Shown here: positions 24,013-34,781 of the stretch, in pieces
Layout of the letters: every line of letters starts with the position of its first letter
How positions within the stretch are numbered: position 1 is the stretch's first letter
DNA from: Corynebacterium occultum
Lineage (GTDB): Bacteria > Actinomycetota > Actinomycetes > Mycobacteriales > Mycobacteriaceae
Assembly: GCF_009734425.1 (NCBI RefSeq)
Contig: NZ_CP046455.1
Coordinates: 1,426,001 to 1,490,000 of the forward strand
Direction: 5' to 3'
DNA: 64,000 nt
The notes under the pieces: generated by a model
The model's input: only the letters and a program-made list of their open reading frames with translations
What the model was told of the DNA's origin: nothing
Database searches by the model: none
Translations under genes and position numbers: made by a program

Positions 24013-24213
24013 TCAAGACGCATCCTGACGGTGGCGGACCGCTCGCGTGGCAACCACGAGTCCAAGCTCGGTGCGTTCCCGAACGAGTTTTACTGCGGGG
24101 ACAAAGTGGTCATCTGCCAAAAGTCCGTCAACCTCTGTCCCTAGCGGATCCGGCAAAAGGACAGGTAGGGGTTCTGGCTTGGGATCGCGGCGGGAGAAAA
24201 AATTAAGCAGCAT
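24013..24213 (-). CDS. 66-residue protein with bL12 C-terminal-like motif
   Basis: MLLNFFSRRDPKPEPLPVLL, then an acidic stretch and FVPAVKLVRERTELGLVVAT. The second half resembles the C-terminal domain of ribosomal protein bL12 (pattern IKxVRxxTGLGLKEAKxxV), as found in several small actinobacterial proteins of unknown role. TAGGGT lies 6 nt before the ATG, allowing a leaderless transcript. The protein ends early compared with the L12 domain, so a truncation is possible. Confidence 0.45.
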   Translation of the reverse strand: MLLNFFSRRDPKPEPLPVLLPDPLGTEVDGLLADDHFVPAVKLVRERTELGLVVATRAVRHRQDAS

Positions 24214-24289
24214 AGGCCCACCCTAGAGGGTGCTGTTGCAAAGGGGGGGCTGCCCACTGGTGCGGTAGTTGGGTATCGTAACCGCTCAA

Positions 24290-24739
24290 CGCGGGTGACA
24301 AGGAGAAAGTCCTCTCTGCCGCAGCGCCTGGTGGGGTGCCCGATCCAGGAAATCCCCCAGTTCGGGGCCTCCCGGCCCACCGGTGCCGACCTCATCTGCA
24401 TGAGCTCAGGACTGACCTTCATCCGCTCCTCCTCTAGGACAAGGAGCGCTATTTCCTCATCGAGTGCGGCAAAGAATAGGGGACTGCCGGGGGAGGCAAA
24501 CGAGGTATCTGCTGGCCACGAGCTATCGCCAGTGTGGAGGGGATGTGCCGACTCATGAATGCATAGGCCTCCATGATCGCCATCCCGGTTCTCGGTCTCT
24601 CGCAATGTCGGTACCTGCCGGGGTGCAGTTGCTGGGACATCGGCTTGACGAGGGCACTCTCCTGGATGCCGTCATTATCATCGAAGCCTTGGCCAGCACA
24701 TTCACCCCGATCAGCTCCCTGCTAACAGTGGCCCGGTGA
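24290..24739 (+). pseudogene. Possible amidase remnant
   Basis: The only family-like stretch is near the 3' end: one frame reads MIAIPVLGLSQ and, after a shift, VPAGVQLLGHRLDEGTLLDA continuing to FTPI. This resembles the C-terminus of amidase-signature enzymes (consensus PxGVQLVGxxxxExxLL..AxxIE). The preceding 300 nt carry stops in all frames and no confident family match. I read it as decayed coding sequence. Confidence 0.3.
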
Positions 24740-24833
24740 GTATTGCCGGGTACCGGAAATTCCATCTGGGGGTGGTGGTGGAGTAGGCTGGCGGCAGTAG
24801 TTTCAATTTCATACTCAAGTTAGGACACATCTC

Positions 24834-25778
24834 GTGACCCCACCCGCTCGCCGAGACGGCACACCGGACAAGAAGGGCTTCCGCGGCAACGCCCGCGGTG
24901 CCGCCAATGGCCGTCGTAGTAACCCGAACTCCGGTCAACCCACCCCGCCGCGCAAGCCCCGCGAAGACATCGTCTCCCACGCCAAGCCTGCCAAGCGTCA
25001 GAACGTCAACATCTCCCAGCGTCGCCAGTCCGGCGAAGGCCAGGGCGAGGGCACGCGCCTGCAGAAGGTGCTGGCCCAGGCTGGTGTCGCCTCGCGTCGT
25101 CACGCTGAGATTCTCATTGATGCCGGTCGTGTCGAGGTCAACGACAAGATCGTCACCATCCAGGGCATGCGTGTCAATCCCAACGTGGATGTCATCCGTG
25201 TGGACGGTGTCCGCATCAAGGTCAATGAGGAACTCGAGTACTTCATCCTCAACAAGCCGCGTGGCATGCAGTCCACCATGGATGATGAGCTCGGCCGCCC
25301 GTGTGTCGGCGACCTGCTCTCGGAGAAGACCTTCTCCGGCCAGCGTCTCTTCCACGTCGGCCGTCTCGACGCCGACACTGAAGGGCTTCTGCTGCTGACC
25401 AATGACGGCGAGCTTGCCAACCGCCTGATGCACCCCCGCTACAAAATCACCAAGACCTACCTGGCCACCGTGCTCGGTGAGGCCGACCGCGCCCTGATCA
25501 ACGCCCTGCGTGATGGCATCGAGCTGGAGGACGGTCCCGCCAAGGCGGACTTCGCCCAGATCATCGACACCCACAACGGCAAGTCCCTGATCCGTGTGGA
25601 GCTGCATGAGGGTCGCAAGCACATCGTGCGCCGCATGCTCAAGGAAATGGGCTACCCCGTGCAGTACCTGGTGCGCACCAAGCTGCACACCCTGCAGCTG
25701 GGTGAGCAGAAGCCCGGTTCCATGCGTTCCCTGAACACCTCCGAACTCTCCAGTCTCTACAAGGCGGTGGGAATGTGA
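24834..25778 (+). CDS. rluB: 23S rRNA pseudouridine synthase RluB-type
   Basis: 314 aa. A basic, low-complexity N-terminal extension (1 to about 65) is followed by an S4 domain (TRLQKVLAQAGVASRRHAE) and the RsuA/RluB catalytic domain with the Asp motif GRLDADTEGLLLLTNDG (Asp near 179) and HEGRKHIVRRM. It isomerises a uridine in 23S rRNA to pseudouridine. In relatives it is the last gene of a parA-scpA-scpB-rluB run; here it follows decayed sequence and appears to have its own promoter (TAGGAC 7 nt before the GTG). The GTG start overlaps nothing upstream. Confidence 0.93.
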   Translation: MTPPARRDGTPDKKGFRGNARGAANGRRSNPNSGQPTPPRKPREDIVSHAKPAKRQNVNISQRRQSGEGQGEGTRLQKVLAQAGVASRRHAEILIDAGRVEVNDKIVTIQGMRVNPNVDVIRVDGVRIKVNEELEYFILNKPRGMQSTMDDELGRPCVGDLLSEKTFSGQRLFHVGRLDADTEGLLLLTNDGELANRLMHPRYKITKTYLATVLGEADRALINALRDGIELEDGPAKADFAQIIDTHNGKSLIRVELHEGRKHIVRRMLKEMGYPVQYLVRTKLHTLQLGEQKPGSMRSLNTSELSSLYKAVGM

Positions 25779-26506
25779 GCCAGGCTCAGCTGAGCAACCA
25801 GCCCGAACAGGGTCTGATCCTGGCCGTCGACGGACCCTCCGGCACCGGCAAGTCCACCACCTGCCGCGCACTGGCAAAGCGCCTGAATGCCCGCTACGTC
25901 GATACCGGCGCCATGTACCGCGTGGCCACCCTCGCGGTCCTGCGTGCCGCAGTGGATCCGGGCGACACCGCCGCGGTCATTGAGGTCACCCGGGACCTTC
26001 CCCTGGCCGTCAATGATGACCCCGACTCCACCGAGGTGCTCCTGGCAGGCGAGGATGTCTCCACCGAGATCCGCGGCCCCGAGGTCACCCTCCATGTCTC
26101 CGCGGTCTCCGCTATTCCGGAGGTCCGGGTCAACATGGTCAACCTGCAGCGTGAACTGGCGGCCCAGGCACACCGTGCCATCGTCGAGGGTCGTGACATC
26201 GGCACCACCGTGCTTGTCGACGCCCCCGTCAAGGCATACCTGATGGCCTCCCCGGAGGTGCGCGCCCAGCGACGCTTCGACCAGGACGCCGCCGCTGGCC
26301 GCACAGTCGATTTCGACGCTGTGCTGGCCGATGTCATCCGTCGGGATGAGTTCGACTCCTCCCGCAAGACCTCCCCGCTGCGCCCCGCCGAGGATGCCGT
26401 CATCATCGACACCTCAGAACTGGGCATTGAAGAAGTCCTCGACCAGCTCGTTGAACTGGTTCGGGTTTCAGCACAGAAATTTGCTGCTGAAAAGGAAGGA
26501 AAATAG
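25775..26506 (+). CDS. cmk: Cytidylate kinase
   Basis: 243 aa. It phosphorylates CMP and dCMP. P-loop [10 protein letters not shown] is at about residues 16-25, YVDTGAMYR is the NMP-binding segment, and GRDIGTTV plus the LID arginines (RAQRRFDQD) are present. Length is usual for actinobacteria. GTGA overlap with rluB and a 2-nt gap to der show a coupled rluB-cmk-der operon. Confidence 0.95.
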   Translation: MSQAQLSNQPEQGLILAVDGPSGTGKSTTCRALAKRLNARYVDTGAMYRVATLAVLRAAVDPGDTAAVIEVTRDLPLAVNDDPDSTEVLLAGEDVSTEIRGPEVTLHVSAVSAIPEVRVNMVNLQRELAAQAHRAIVEGRDIGTTVLVDAPVKAYLMASPEVRAQRRFDQDAAAGRTVDFDAVLADVIRRDEFDSSRKTSPLRPAEDAVIIDTSELGIEEVLDQLVELVRVSAQKFAAEKEGK

Positions 26507-26508
26507 TC

Positions 26509-28131
<1,623 letters not shown>

Positions 28132-28146
28132 TTAAGCGCTGAATGA

Positions 28147-28200
28147 AACCCGCCGTGTCTCCTGTCAAGAATCAGGGAGGTGTGGCGGGTTCTTTCTATT
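28147..28200 (+). terminator. Terminator after der
   Basis: AACCCGCC (28147-28154) pairs with GGCGGGTT (28184-28191), with additional pairing inside, followed by CTTTCTATT. It separates der from the convergent AAA gene and may work both ways. Confidence 0.75.
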
Positions 28201-28930
28201 CTGCATCCCCGGCCGTGACCTCAACCATGAATTCAGCGATCCCTTCGGGATCCGCCAGGAAATCCTGCAACGCCCGAAATGCGGTTGTCTCCCTCAGCCC
28301 GATATCCCGCCGGACCCCACCCTCAGCACTGAACTCCCAGATCCGGGCCCCAGGAAGGGCTAGCAGCACCGGGGAATGGGTGGCCATGATGATCTGGGCA
28401 CCGGACTGCGCCAGGTGGTGCAACTCCGCCAGCAAGGTCATCTGGCGGATCATCGAGAGCCCGGACTCCGGCTCATCCAGCAGGTAGAGCCCACCGCTGT
28501 GGAAGGACTCCTGCACCACCTGCAGCACGGACTCCCCATGGGACATGCGGTGCAGATTGCTCACCCCGGGCCCGTGCTCCCCGAACTCGGTGGCCACATT
28601 GAAGTGGGACTCCGCCCGCAGGAAATAACCCTCCATCGCCCGGCCACCCCGGGTGACACCGGCAATATCGCGCAGCGGATTATTCCGGCTGCGCGCCTCC
28701 GCCCCGAAGGGACCACCACCATCATTGAAACCGCAGCTGACGGCGATACCCTCCAACAGGGTGGACTTTCCCACCCCGTTTTCTCCCGCGATCAGGGTGA
28801 TCGGGCACGCCAGATCAAGATGGCCTAAGCGTCGCAACGCCCGGAAGGCAGGGACTTCCCCCACCCACCCTGATGCCGGGGTATTCCAGTCGTGGTAGCC
28901 GTGGATGAAGAATCCCCGAGGGGCGCTCAT
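28196..28930 (-). CDS. AAA/ABC-type ATPase, second of a tandem pair
   Basis: 244 aa. A stand-alone ABC-like head: Walker A GENGVGKS (about 50-57), signature MSHGES, Walker B LYLLDEPESGLS, H-loop ATHSP. The D-loop and lack of membrane segments match the AAA_21 group of RecF/OLD-like ATPases, used variously in repair, defence and unknown processes. Its ATG overlaps the stop of the upstream paralogue (ATGA). No nuclease or receptor partner is visible, so function is open. Confidence 0.82.
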   Translation of the reverse strand: MSAPRGFFIHGYHDWNTPASGWVGEVPAFRALRRLGHLDLACPITLIAGENGVGKSTLLEGIAVSCGFNDGGGPFGAEARSRNNPLRDIAGVTRGGRAMEGYFLRAESHFNVATEFGEHGPGVSNLHRMSHGESVLQVVQESFHSGGLYLLDEPESGLSMIRQMTLLAELHHLAQSGAQIIMATHSPVLLALPGARIWEFSAEGGVRRDIGLRETTAFRALQDFLADPEGIAEFMVEVTAGDAE

Positions 28931-29664
28931 GCTTCCTCCGTCAGGAAGGCGACGGTGCCCTCCGGATCCCCGATGAACTCCCGGGCAGCCTGCACCGCCT
29001 GGGTCTCCTCAAACTTCGGGTAGCTGATCCCTTCCTCAGTGATTTCCAGGAGCTGGGCACCGGGAATCGCCATGAGGATCGGGGAGTGGGTGGCCAGGAT
29101 GATCTGGGATCCTTGGGCCGCCAGGTGGTGGAGTCTGCCCATCAGCTCCAGCTGACGCAGCATCGACAACCCGGCCTCCGGCTCATCCAGGAGGAAAAGA
29201 CCCTCACTGTGGAAACGCCGTTCAATCAATGCCATCAGGGACTGCCCGTGACTCATCTCCAGCAGATCATCCATCCGGGGGCCTTTTGGAACCGGTTCCA
29301 GCCCGGCGTAGTAACCCGCGAGATTATAGAAGGATTCCCCACGCAGGAAGAAGGCATCCCGGGGATTACGGGGCCTGCTCAGCGTCAGCCAACGGTACAG
29401 GGGTGAAAGGGATTCCTTCTCGTCCAGGCTGGCGAAGTTGGCGTGGCGGGAACCTCCCTCAGGGTTCAGTCTCATGCCGGCCGCCAGGGACTCGATCAGG
29501 GTGGACTTGCCGGCACCATTTTCACCGGTGACCACCGTGATGGCTTTCTCGAAACGCAGCGGGGCCTTCGCCAAGGCACTGACCACCGGCAACCCGGACA
29601 GATAGGAGCCCAGGGCATCGGGCGGGACGTCGAGACGCGCGGCGGCAAGGAACACGCCCAGCAT
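28927..29664 (-). CDS. AAA/ABC-type ATPase, first of a tandem pair
   Basis: 245 aa from the ATG at 29664. Walker A GENGAGKS, signature MSHGQS, Walker B LFLLDEPEAGLS and H-loop ATHSP are in the same order and spacing as its downstream neighbour, so the two arose by duplication and may form a heterodimer. The open frame extends 104 codons upstream, but those residues read through a different, frameshifted membrane-protein sequence. I therefore start at MLGVFLAAARLDVPPDA, although no strong ribosome-binding site is seen. Confidence 0.8.
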   Translation of the reverse strand: MLGVFLAAARLDVPPDALGSYLSGLPVVSALAKAPLRFEKAITVVTGENGAGKSTLIESLAAGMRLNPEGGSRHANFASLDEKESLSPLYRWLTLSRPRNPRDAFFLRGESFYNLAGYYAGLEPVPKGPRMDDLLEMSHGQSLMALIERRFHSEGLFLLDEPEAGLSMLRQLELMGRLHHLAAQGSQIILATHSPILMAIPGAQLLEITEEGISYPKFEETQAVQAAREFIGDPEGTVAFLTEEA

Positions 29665-29665
29665 C

Positions 29666-29940
29666 CTAGTCAGACGCGCGTCGATAAGCGTCTTTTCGTG
29701 GTTTCTTCCAGAAATCGATGCCCCAGAGGGAGATCTTGCAGAACGATAGTTCACGGAGGTGTGTCCCTGAAGCCGGGGGTCGTCCTCGGGCATGACCGCC
29801 ACGGAGTAGATGGCATAGAGCCAGGCTGCGACATTGAGACAGAGCGAGAGAATAAAACCCGGCCACATACCCGACCAGGGTACCCAGGATGAACCAGTGG
29901 ATGAGGACGGCCGGGGAGTTGTCCAGGAAGTGCACAATAA
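29666..29940 (-). pseudogene. Frameshifted fragment of a small membrane protein
   Basis: One frame reads FFVIVHFLDNSPAVLIHWFI and on to GYVAGF; after a shift at the GGTTTTATT near 29860, another frame continues ILSLCLNVAAWLYAIYSVAV and MPEDDPRLQGHTSVNYRS. Joined, they make two hydrophobic segments and a polar tail. No clear start is present because a terminator lies at the 5' edge. Family unknown. Confidence 0.35.
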
Positions 29941-29942
29941 CG

Positions 29943-29971
29943 AAAAAAGCGTGGCATGAACTGCCACGCTT
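29943..29971 (-). terminator. Terminator of the VKOR gene
   Basis: On the reverse strand AAGCGTGGCA-TTCA-containing loop-TGCCACGCTT forms a perfect 10-bp stem (29947-29971), followed by TTTTTT. Confidence 0.92.
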
Positions 29972-29991
29972 ATCAACCTGCCGGAAAAGGC

Positions 29992-30612
29992 CTAGAGGCC
30001 GAAGAGGGCGTTGCCGAAACGCGCCCAGATGAAGATGAAGAAGAGCAGGTACCAGACCACGAGAATGAGCTCCCGGTACTTGACGCAGAAGACCCAGAAC
30101 TTCTCGGCACCGCTGTGGGCTTCCGCCGGATCCTCCGGGGCGATGATGTGCAGCAGGGAGAACCAGAAGATCGGGATGGTCACCGCCCAGACCACCATGC
30201 ACCAGGGGCAGAGGGCGTTGATGGACCAGAGGCTTTCGAATGCGAGCCAGTGAATGAAGATCATTGCCAGGGTGGTGCCGGCCAGGAAGCAGGCCCAGAA
30301 CCAGGCGGCGAAACGCGCCCCGGCGAGCACCGCCATGCCGACCACGATGACGCAGGCGAAACCGAAGATACCGAGCACCGGGTTGGGAATGTAGAAGACG
30401 GCGGCCTGGGCGGAGTTCAGGATGGAACCGCAGGCCAGCACGGAGTTGAAGGTGCAGGAGGGGATGTGGGTGGGGTCCTCCGCCATGATGAATTTCTCCA
30501 TCAGCAGCACCGTGGACATGATCAGGCCGATCACACCGAGGATGACCATGAGGATCCCATAGGGGCGGTCCTGCATCGGTTGGCGTAGTCTGCGGGTCTT
30601 CGTGGTGGTCAT
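29992..30612 (-). CDS. Vitamin K epoxide reductase family protein
   Basis: 206 aa integral membrane thiol oxidase. It reoxidises DsbA-like partners with quinone for disulfide formation outside the membrane, as shown for mycobacterial and corynebacterial VKOR. Loop cysteines (about Cys53 and Cys61, in SCTFNSVLACGS) and the active-site CPWC (about 135-138) are both present, with five hydrophobic segments. I choose ATG 30612 with AAGGA upstream; ATG 30648 would add 12 residues. A Thr/Arg-rich cytoplasmic N-terminus precedes the first helix. No fused thioredoxin domain. Confidence 0.92.
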   Translation of the reverse strand: MTTTKTRRLRQPMQDRPYGILMVILGVIGLIMSTVLLMEKFIMAEDPTHIPSCTFNSVLACGSILNSAQAAVFYIPNPVLGIFGFACVIVVGMAVLAGARFAAWFWACFLAGTTLAMIFIHWLAFESLWSINALCPWCMVVWAVTIPIFWFSLLHIIAPEDPAEAHSGAEKFWVFCVKYRELILVVWYLLFFIFIWARFGNALFGL

Positions 30613-30715
30613 GGGATCCTTCGCGGAAATATGGTCAGGGATAGTCATGATGGTAGTCCCCGCGACTCAGGATCTCGGAGCCCCATCACCACATGGGGCA
30701 GCAGGGGGCTCAGCA

Positions 30716-31489
30716 TCATCCCCGCCGAAGCAGAAAAGCATCGCAGCGGTAGGGGATGGCCAGCAGCTGCCCGGGCTGGAACTCCAGGCGTTCATAGAGG
30801 TACCAGCGTAGATTCTCGGTCACCCGCTGGCGGATCTTCTCATCGGATTTCAACCAGTAGGAACGGGTCTGGGTCAGCAGGTAGAGCTGCTCCGGGGTCA
30901 GGTACTGCGTCCAGGTGGTGCGCAGGGTCTGGGCCACCGTCCAGGGGGTGGAGACCTCCGGGATGAAACCCTCCTTGTGGATGTCACCGGCGTGCATGAT
31001 GCGCGTCAGGCGCAGCACCCAGGGGTGGGAGACATCCAGGCTATTCCACACCAGCAGGACCGCACCATCGGGACGGACCACCCGATCAAATTCGGCGCTG
31101 GCGGCTTTTTGGTCCACCCAGTGCCAGGTCTGGGCGCAGGCCAGGGCATCGACCGCGGCGTCATCAAGCGCGGTGGCCTCGGCCGTGGCCCGCCAGACCG
31201 GGACCTTGACCCGTTCGCGCAGCACCCGAGCCATGTCAGGGCTGGGGTCCAGGGCGTACATCTCATGCCCGGCCGCAGCCAGGGCGGCGGTGAGTTTTCC
31301 GGTGCCGGCCCCGATATCGGCGATCCGGGGATAAGCAGATAGGAGATCAAGCACCTCATGCGGGTAGCCGGGGCGGACGGTGTCATAGATCTCGGCACCG
31401 CTGTCGAAGGCCCGGGCGGCACGGATTTTCTCGGCCTCATCGGGGAAGTGGGGAAGGTCCCGGTTGGAACGGGGAGCGTAGGTGGTCAT
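30716..31489 (-). CDS. Class I SAM-dependent methyltransferase
   Basis: 257 aa. SAM-binding motif [17 protein letters not shown] is at about residues 55-70, motif [13 protein letters not shown], and [12 protein letters not shown] is the motif IV region, the pattern of the Methyltransf_11 class (ubiquinone/biotin-type and small-molecule methyltransferases). Substrate unknown. The ATG is 8 nt below TATCCT and back-to-back with the ABC exporter promoter, so the two units may be co-controlled. Confidence 0.85.
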   Translation of the reverse strand: MTTYAPRSNRDLPHFPDEAEKIRAARAFDSGAEIYDTVRPGYPHEVLDLLSAYPRIADIGAGTGKLTAALAAAGHEMYALDPSPDMARVLRERVKVPVWRATAEATALDDAAVDALACAQTWHWVDQKAASAEFDRVVRPDGAVLLVWNSLDVSHPWVLRLTRIMHAGDIHKEGFIPEVSTPWTVAQTLRTTWTQYLTPEQLYLLTQTRSYWLKSDEKIRQRVTENLRWYLYERLEFQPGQLLAIPYRCDAFLLRRG

Positions 31490-31524
31490 CGCTTCTAAGG
31501 ATATCCTGGCTAGAATCAGCAATC
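31490..31524. promoter_or_regulatory. Compact divergent promoter, two leaderless starts
   Basis: Only 35 bp separate the methyltransferase ATG and the exporter ATG. On the forward strand TAGAAT (31511-31516) is 8 nt before 31525; on the reverse strand TATCCT is 8 nt before 31489. The two -10 boxes nearly touch, so the promoters must overlap. Confidence 0.6.
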
Positions 31525-32991
31525 ATGCAACTAGGCTCCGGTCGACCGGTCTCCAAACTCCCTCAGCCAGATGATCCCAGATGGTTGATCAAGACGGTAT
31601 TCTCCCAGCGGCCCTGGACCATCATCTCCGCGATCCTGATGGCGGCGGTCTTCGTCTGTAATGCCACCACCCCGGTGCTCATCGGCCGGGCAATCGATAA
31701 TCTGGATCTGGTCTGGCTGTGGATCGGGTTGCTCGCCCTGCTTTTCGCCATCAACGCCTCCTGTGGTTGGGTGTCCCGCTACCTGCTGATGCGCTCCACG
31801 CTGCTGGTGGGCCATGATCTGCGGATGTCGGTCACCGACCGTATCCAGGATCCCCGTGGCATGGCGGGGCAGAAACGCACCGCCGGCGGCCTGCTCTCCA
31901 TCGCCAGTTCCGATACCCAGCGGGTGGCGGACGCGGTGATGATGACGGTCTTCCCGGTGGCGGAGATCGTCGCCGTCCTCTATGTCGGCGTGATGATGCT
32001 GACCATCTCCATCCCCCTGGGCATCGCCGTGCTGGTGGGTGGCCCGCTGGTGGTGTGGATCGCGCTGAAGGCCGCCACCCCGCTGCGCAAGCGTTCCGGC
32101 GCCCGCCAGCGTGCCCTGGCCCGCGCCGCCTCCACCGCCACGGATGTGGTGCAGGGGTTGCGCATCCTCAAGGGCCTGGGTGCGGTCGGCACCGTCAAGG
32201 GCCGCTACGCCACGGTCTCCGATGCCGCCTATGAGAAGACCATCAACGCCAATGCCGCCGAGGCACGACTGAACGCCACCACCGAATCGGTGGGCGCGAT
32301 CTATGTCATCGCCATCGCCGTGGTCGCCGGGTTCATGGCCCTGAACGGGGAGCTGAGCATCGGGGAGCTGATCACCGCGATCGGCCTGACCCAGTTCATC
32401 ATCCACCCGATGACCATGCTGGGTAAGAACCTCGCCTCTCGCTGGGCCTCGGCCGCTGCTTCCGCACAGCGCATCTCCGAGGTACTCAATGCGGAACCGG
32501 CGCATGCCAGCTCGCTTAGCGACGCCGCGATCAAGGTCCTGCCGGTAGGGGTCACCGTCATCCGCGGCACCATGCCGGAGGAGTTGGAACTGCTGCCGCG
32601 CCACCGCGCGGTTGTCGCCCCGCACGCCGCGGACCTCTTTGAAGGGTCGGTGCGGGTCAATGTCCACCCCGACCCGGAGCTTGCCGACCGGGCGTTGTTC
32701 ATCGCCTCCTGCGATGACATCCCCGGTGGTGTGGACCGTGAAGTGGGGGAGTCCGGCCGTAACCTTTCCGGAGGGCAACGTCAGCGTGTGGCCCTGGCAC
32801 GGGCGATTGCCGCCGATCCGGAGGTGCTGATTCTCCAGGACCCGACCACCGCGGTGGACTCCGTCACCGAGCAGACCATCGCCCAGCGGGTCGCTGATCA
32901 TCGCCGGGGCAGGGAAGACACCCGCACCCTGGTGTTCACCAATGCGCCCGCCTGGATAGCGGTCGCTGATTCCGTGGAGGTCACGCTATGA
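31525..32991 (+). CDS. ABC exporter half-transporter lacking Walker A
   Basis: 488 aa, about 100 residues shorter than a normal half-exporter. The N-terminal membrane domain with six helices (about 30-315) is complete. The nucleotide domain begins late: the Walker A P-loop is missing, replaced by a short stretch around [20 protein letters not shown]. It keeps the signature [15 protein letters not shown] and a Walker B in which the catalytic Glu is lost ([12 protein letters not shown]). On its own it cannot hydrolyse ATP. It overlaps the next gene (ATGA), whose product supplies the missing Walker A, so the two form one heterodimeric exporter. Substrate unknown. Confidence 0.85.
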   Translation: MQLGSGRPVSKLPQPDDPRWLIKTVFSQRPWTIISAILMAAVFVCNATTPVLIGRAIDNLDLVWLWIGLLALLFAINASCGWVSRYLLMRSTLLVGHDLRMSVTDRIQDPRGMAGQKRTAGGLLSIASSDTQRVADAVMMTVFPVAEIVAVLYVGVMMLTISIPLGIAVLVGGPLVVWIALKAATPLRKRSGARQRALARAASTATDVVQGLRILKGLGAVGTVKGRYATVSDAAYEKTINANAAEARLNATTESVGAIYVIAIAVVAGFMALNGELSIGELITAIGLTQFIIHPMTMLGKNLASRWASAAASAQRISEVLNAEPAHASSLSDAAIKVLPVGVTVIRGTMPEELELLPRHRAVVAPHAADLFEGSVRVNVHPDPELADRALFIASCDDIPGGVDREVGESGRNLSGGQRQRVALARAIAADPEVLILQDPTTAVDSVTEQTIAQRVADHRRGREDTRTLVFTNAPAWIAVADSVEVTL

Positions 32992-34781
32992 GAAAGCAGT
33001 CTCCTTCTAACACAGCCGTGCCAGAAGCGACGGATGCGCACCTGCGTTTCCCCATTGCCTCCTGGCCTCAGACCCGCCGCGAACTCTGGCGACATATCCG
33101 CTCCATCCCGGGTGCTGGCCGCCAGTTTTTCCTGGCGATCCTGCTGTTGGCCCTGGGTGCGGCCGCCAATGTCAGCATTCCGCGTTTCCTCGGCCAGATC
33201 GTTGACCTGGTGGCCGGTAATAATGACCGCAGTATCTGGAGCCTGGGGCTGAGTCTGGTGGCGGTGGCTGCCACCTCAGCTGTTCTCGGTGCCGCCGGTT
33301 TCTATCTGCTGGCGCGCCTGAGCGAGCGGGTGATCGCCAATCTGCGTGAGGAAATGGTGGGCACCGCCCTGGGTCTGCCGGTGCATCAGGTGGAGGATGC
33401 CGGCAGTGGCGACCTGGTCAGCCGCTCCACCGATGATGTCGCGGAACTTTCCTCCGCGGTCACCGAAACCGTCCCGGCCCTGTCCAGCTCGGTGTTTTCC
33501 ATCATCGCCACCATCATCGCGCTTTTCACCCTGGACTGGCAGTTCCTGCTCATCCCCGTTCTGGTGGGCCCGGTGTATTTCTTCGCCGCCCGCCAGTACC
33601 TCAACCGGGCACCACAGCGTTATGCCGCTGAGCGTGCCTCCATGGCTGAACGTGCCCGCCGCGTGCTCGAGGCCATCCGTGGTCGCGAGACTGTGCGCGC
33701 CTTCCAGATGGAACCGCAGATGCACCGCCGGGTCAATGCCTCCTCCTCCGCGGTGGTGGAAAATGGTCTGCGCGCCCGCCTGACCATGCTGGTGCTGCAG
33801 ATGTGGGTCACCTTCGGTGAATTCCTCATGCTCGCCTCCGCGCTCTTCATCGGCGCCATGTTGGTCAACCAGGGTTCTTTGAGTGTCGGTGCAGTCACGG
33901 CGGCAGCCCTGATGCTGATCCGCGTGCGTGGCCCGGTGATGGGCATGATGCGGGTGATCGACACCATCCAGTCCGGTTATGCCTCCCTCTCCCGCATCAT
34001 CGGTGTGGTGGTGGATCCCCCGCAGCCGATCCCGGATTCCGGGGCCCCGGCCCGAGCCGGCCAGGTCCGCATGGACAATGTCAGCTTCAGCTACGGCGGT
34101 GGCTGGGCGGTACGCAATGTGAACCTCCAGATGGAACCCGGTCAGACCATCGCCCTGGTCGGCGCCTCCGGTGCCGGTAAAACCACTGTCGCGGCCCTTC
34201 TGGCAGGCCTCCGAATCCCCGATGAGGGATCGGTGACCATTGATGGGGTAGAGGTCTCAGAGCTCTCTGATGCGGATCGTGTGGCACGCCTGGCCATGGT
34301 CTCCCAGGAGGTGCACGTCTTCTCCGGCACCTTGCGCGAGGACCTCACCCTGGCCAAACCTGATGCCAGCGATGCAGAGATTGAGCAGGCCCTGAAGCAG
34401 GTGCAGGCCAGCTGGGTCAAGGATCTTCCCGAAGGGCTGGACACCGAGGTCGGTGCCCGTGGCGTGGTGCTCGACCCCATCGCGGCCCAACAACTGGCCC
34501 TGGCCCGCATCCTCCTGCTGGATCCGAAAGTGGTGGTGATGGATGAGGCCACCGCCGAAGCCGGTTCCGCTGGTGCCGGTGAGCTGGAGGCCGCCGCCGA
34601 TGAGGTTGCCCAGGGCCGCGCTGCCCTGGTGGTGGCACACCGCCTGGACCAGGCTTCCCGTGCCGATCAGGTACTCGTGATGGAGGCGGGAGAGATCGTG
34701 GAGTCCGGCACCCACGCGGAGCTGCTGGAGCTGGGTGGCCGCTATGAACGGCTCTGGGCTGCCTGGTCCATCGGCCGTTAG
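32988..34781 (+). CDS. ABC exporter half-transporter with degenerate signature
   Basis: 597 aa. Six membrane helices (about 40-330) then a full-length nucleotide domain with Walker [10 protein letters not shown]-loop [12 protein letters not shown], Walker B VVMDEAT and H-loop [11 protein letters not shown]. The LSGGQ signature is replaced by [16 protein letters not shown]. This is the exact complement of the partner gene, which has LSGGQ but no Walker A. Only one composite ATP site (Walker A/B from this subunit, signature from the other) can be complete. Its stop overlaps the convergent esterase stop by 4 nt. Confidence 0.88.
   Translation: MRKQSPSNTAVPEATDAHLRFPIASWPQTRRELWRHIRSIPGAGRQFFLAILLLALGAAANVSIPRFLGQIVDLVAGNNDRSIWSLGLSLVAVAATSAVLGAAGFYLLARLSERVIANLREEMVGTALGLPVHQVEDAGSGDLVSRSTDDVAELSSAVTETVPALSSSVFSIIATIIALFTLDWQFLLIPVLVGPVYFFAARQYLNRAPQRYAAERASMAERARRVLEAIRGRETVRAFQMEPQMHRRVNASSSAVVENGLRARLTMLVLQMWVTFGEFLMLASALFIGAMLVNQGSLSVGAVTAAALMLIRVRGPVMGMMRVIDTIQSGYASLSRIIGVVVDPPQPIPDSGAPARAGQVRMDNVSFSYGGGWAVRNVNLQMEPGQTIALVGASGAGKTTVAALLAGLRIPDEGSVTIDGVEVSELSDADRVARLAMVSQEVHVFSGTLREDLTLAKPDASDAEIEQALKQVQASWVKDLPEGLDTEVGARGVVLDPIAAQQLALARILLLDPKVVVMDEATAEAGSAGAGELEAAADEVAQGRAALVVAHRLDQASRADQVLVMEAGEIVESGTHAELLELGGRYERLWAAWSIGR

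Noticed and set aside
24228..24242. GGGTGCTGTTGCAAA resembling the terminal repeat of IS6/IS26-family elements
   Set aside because: Only one copy is visible, there is no transposase fragment nearby, and it overlaps the probable promoter of the bL12-like gene. A single 15-nt resemblance is not enough to call an insertion sequence.
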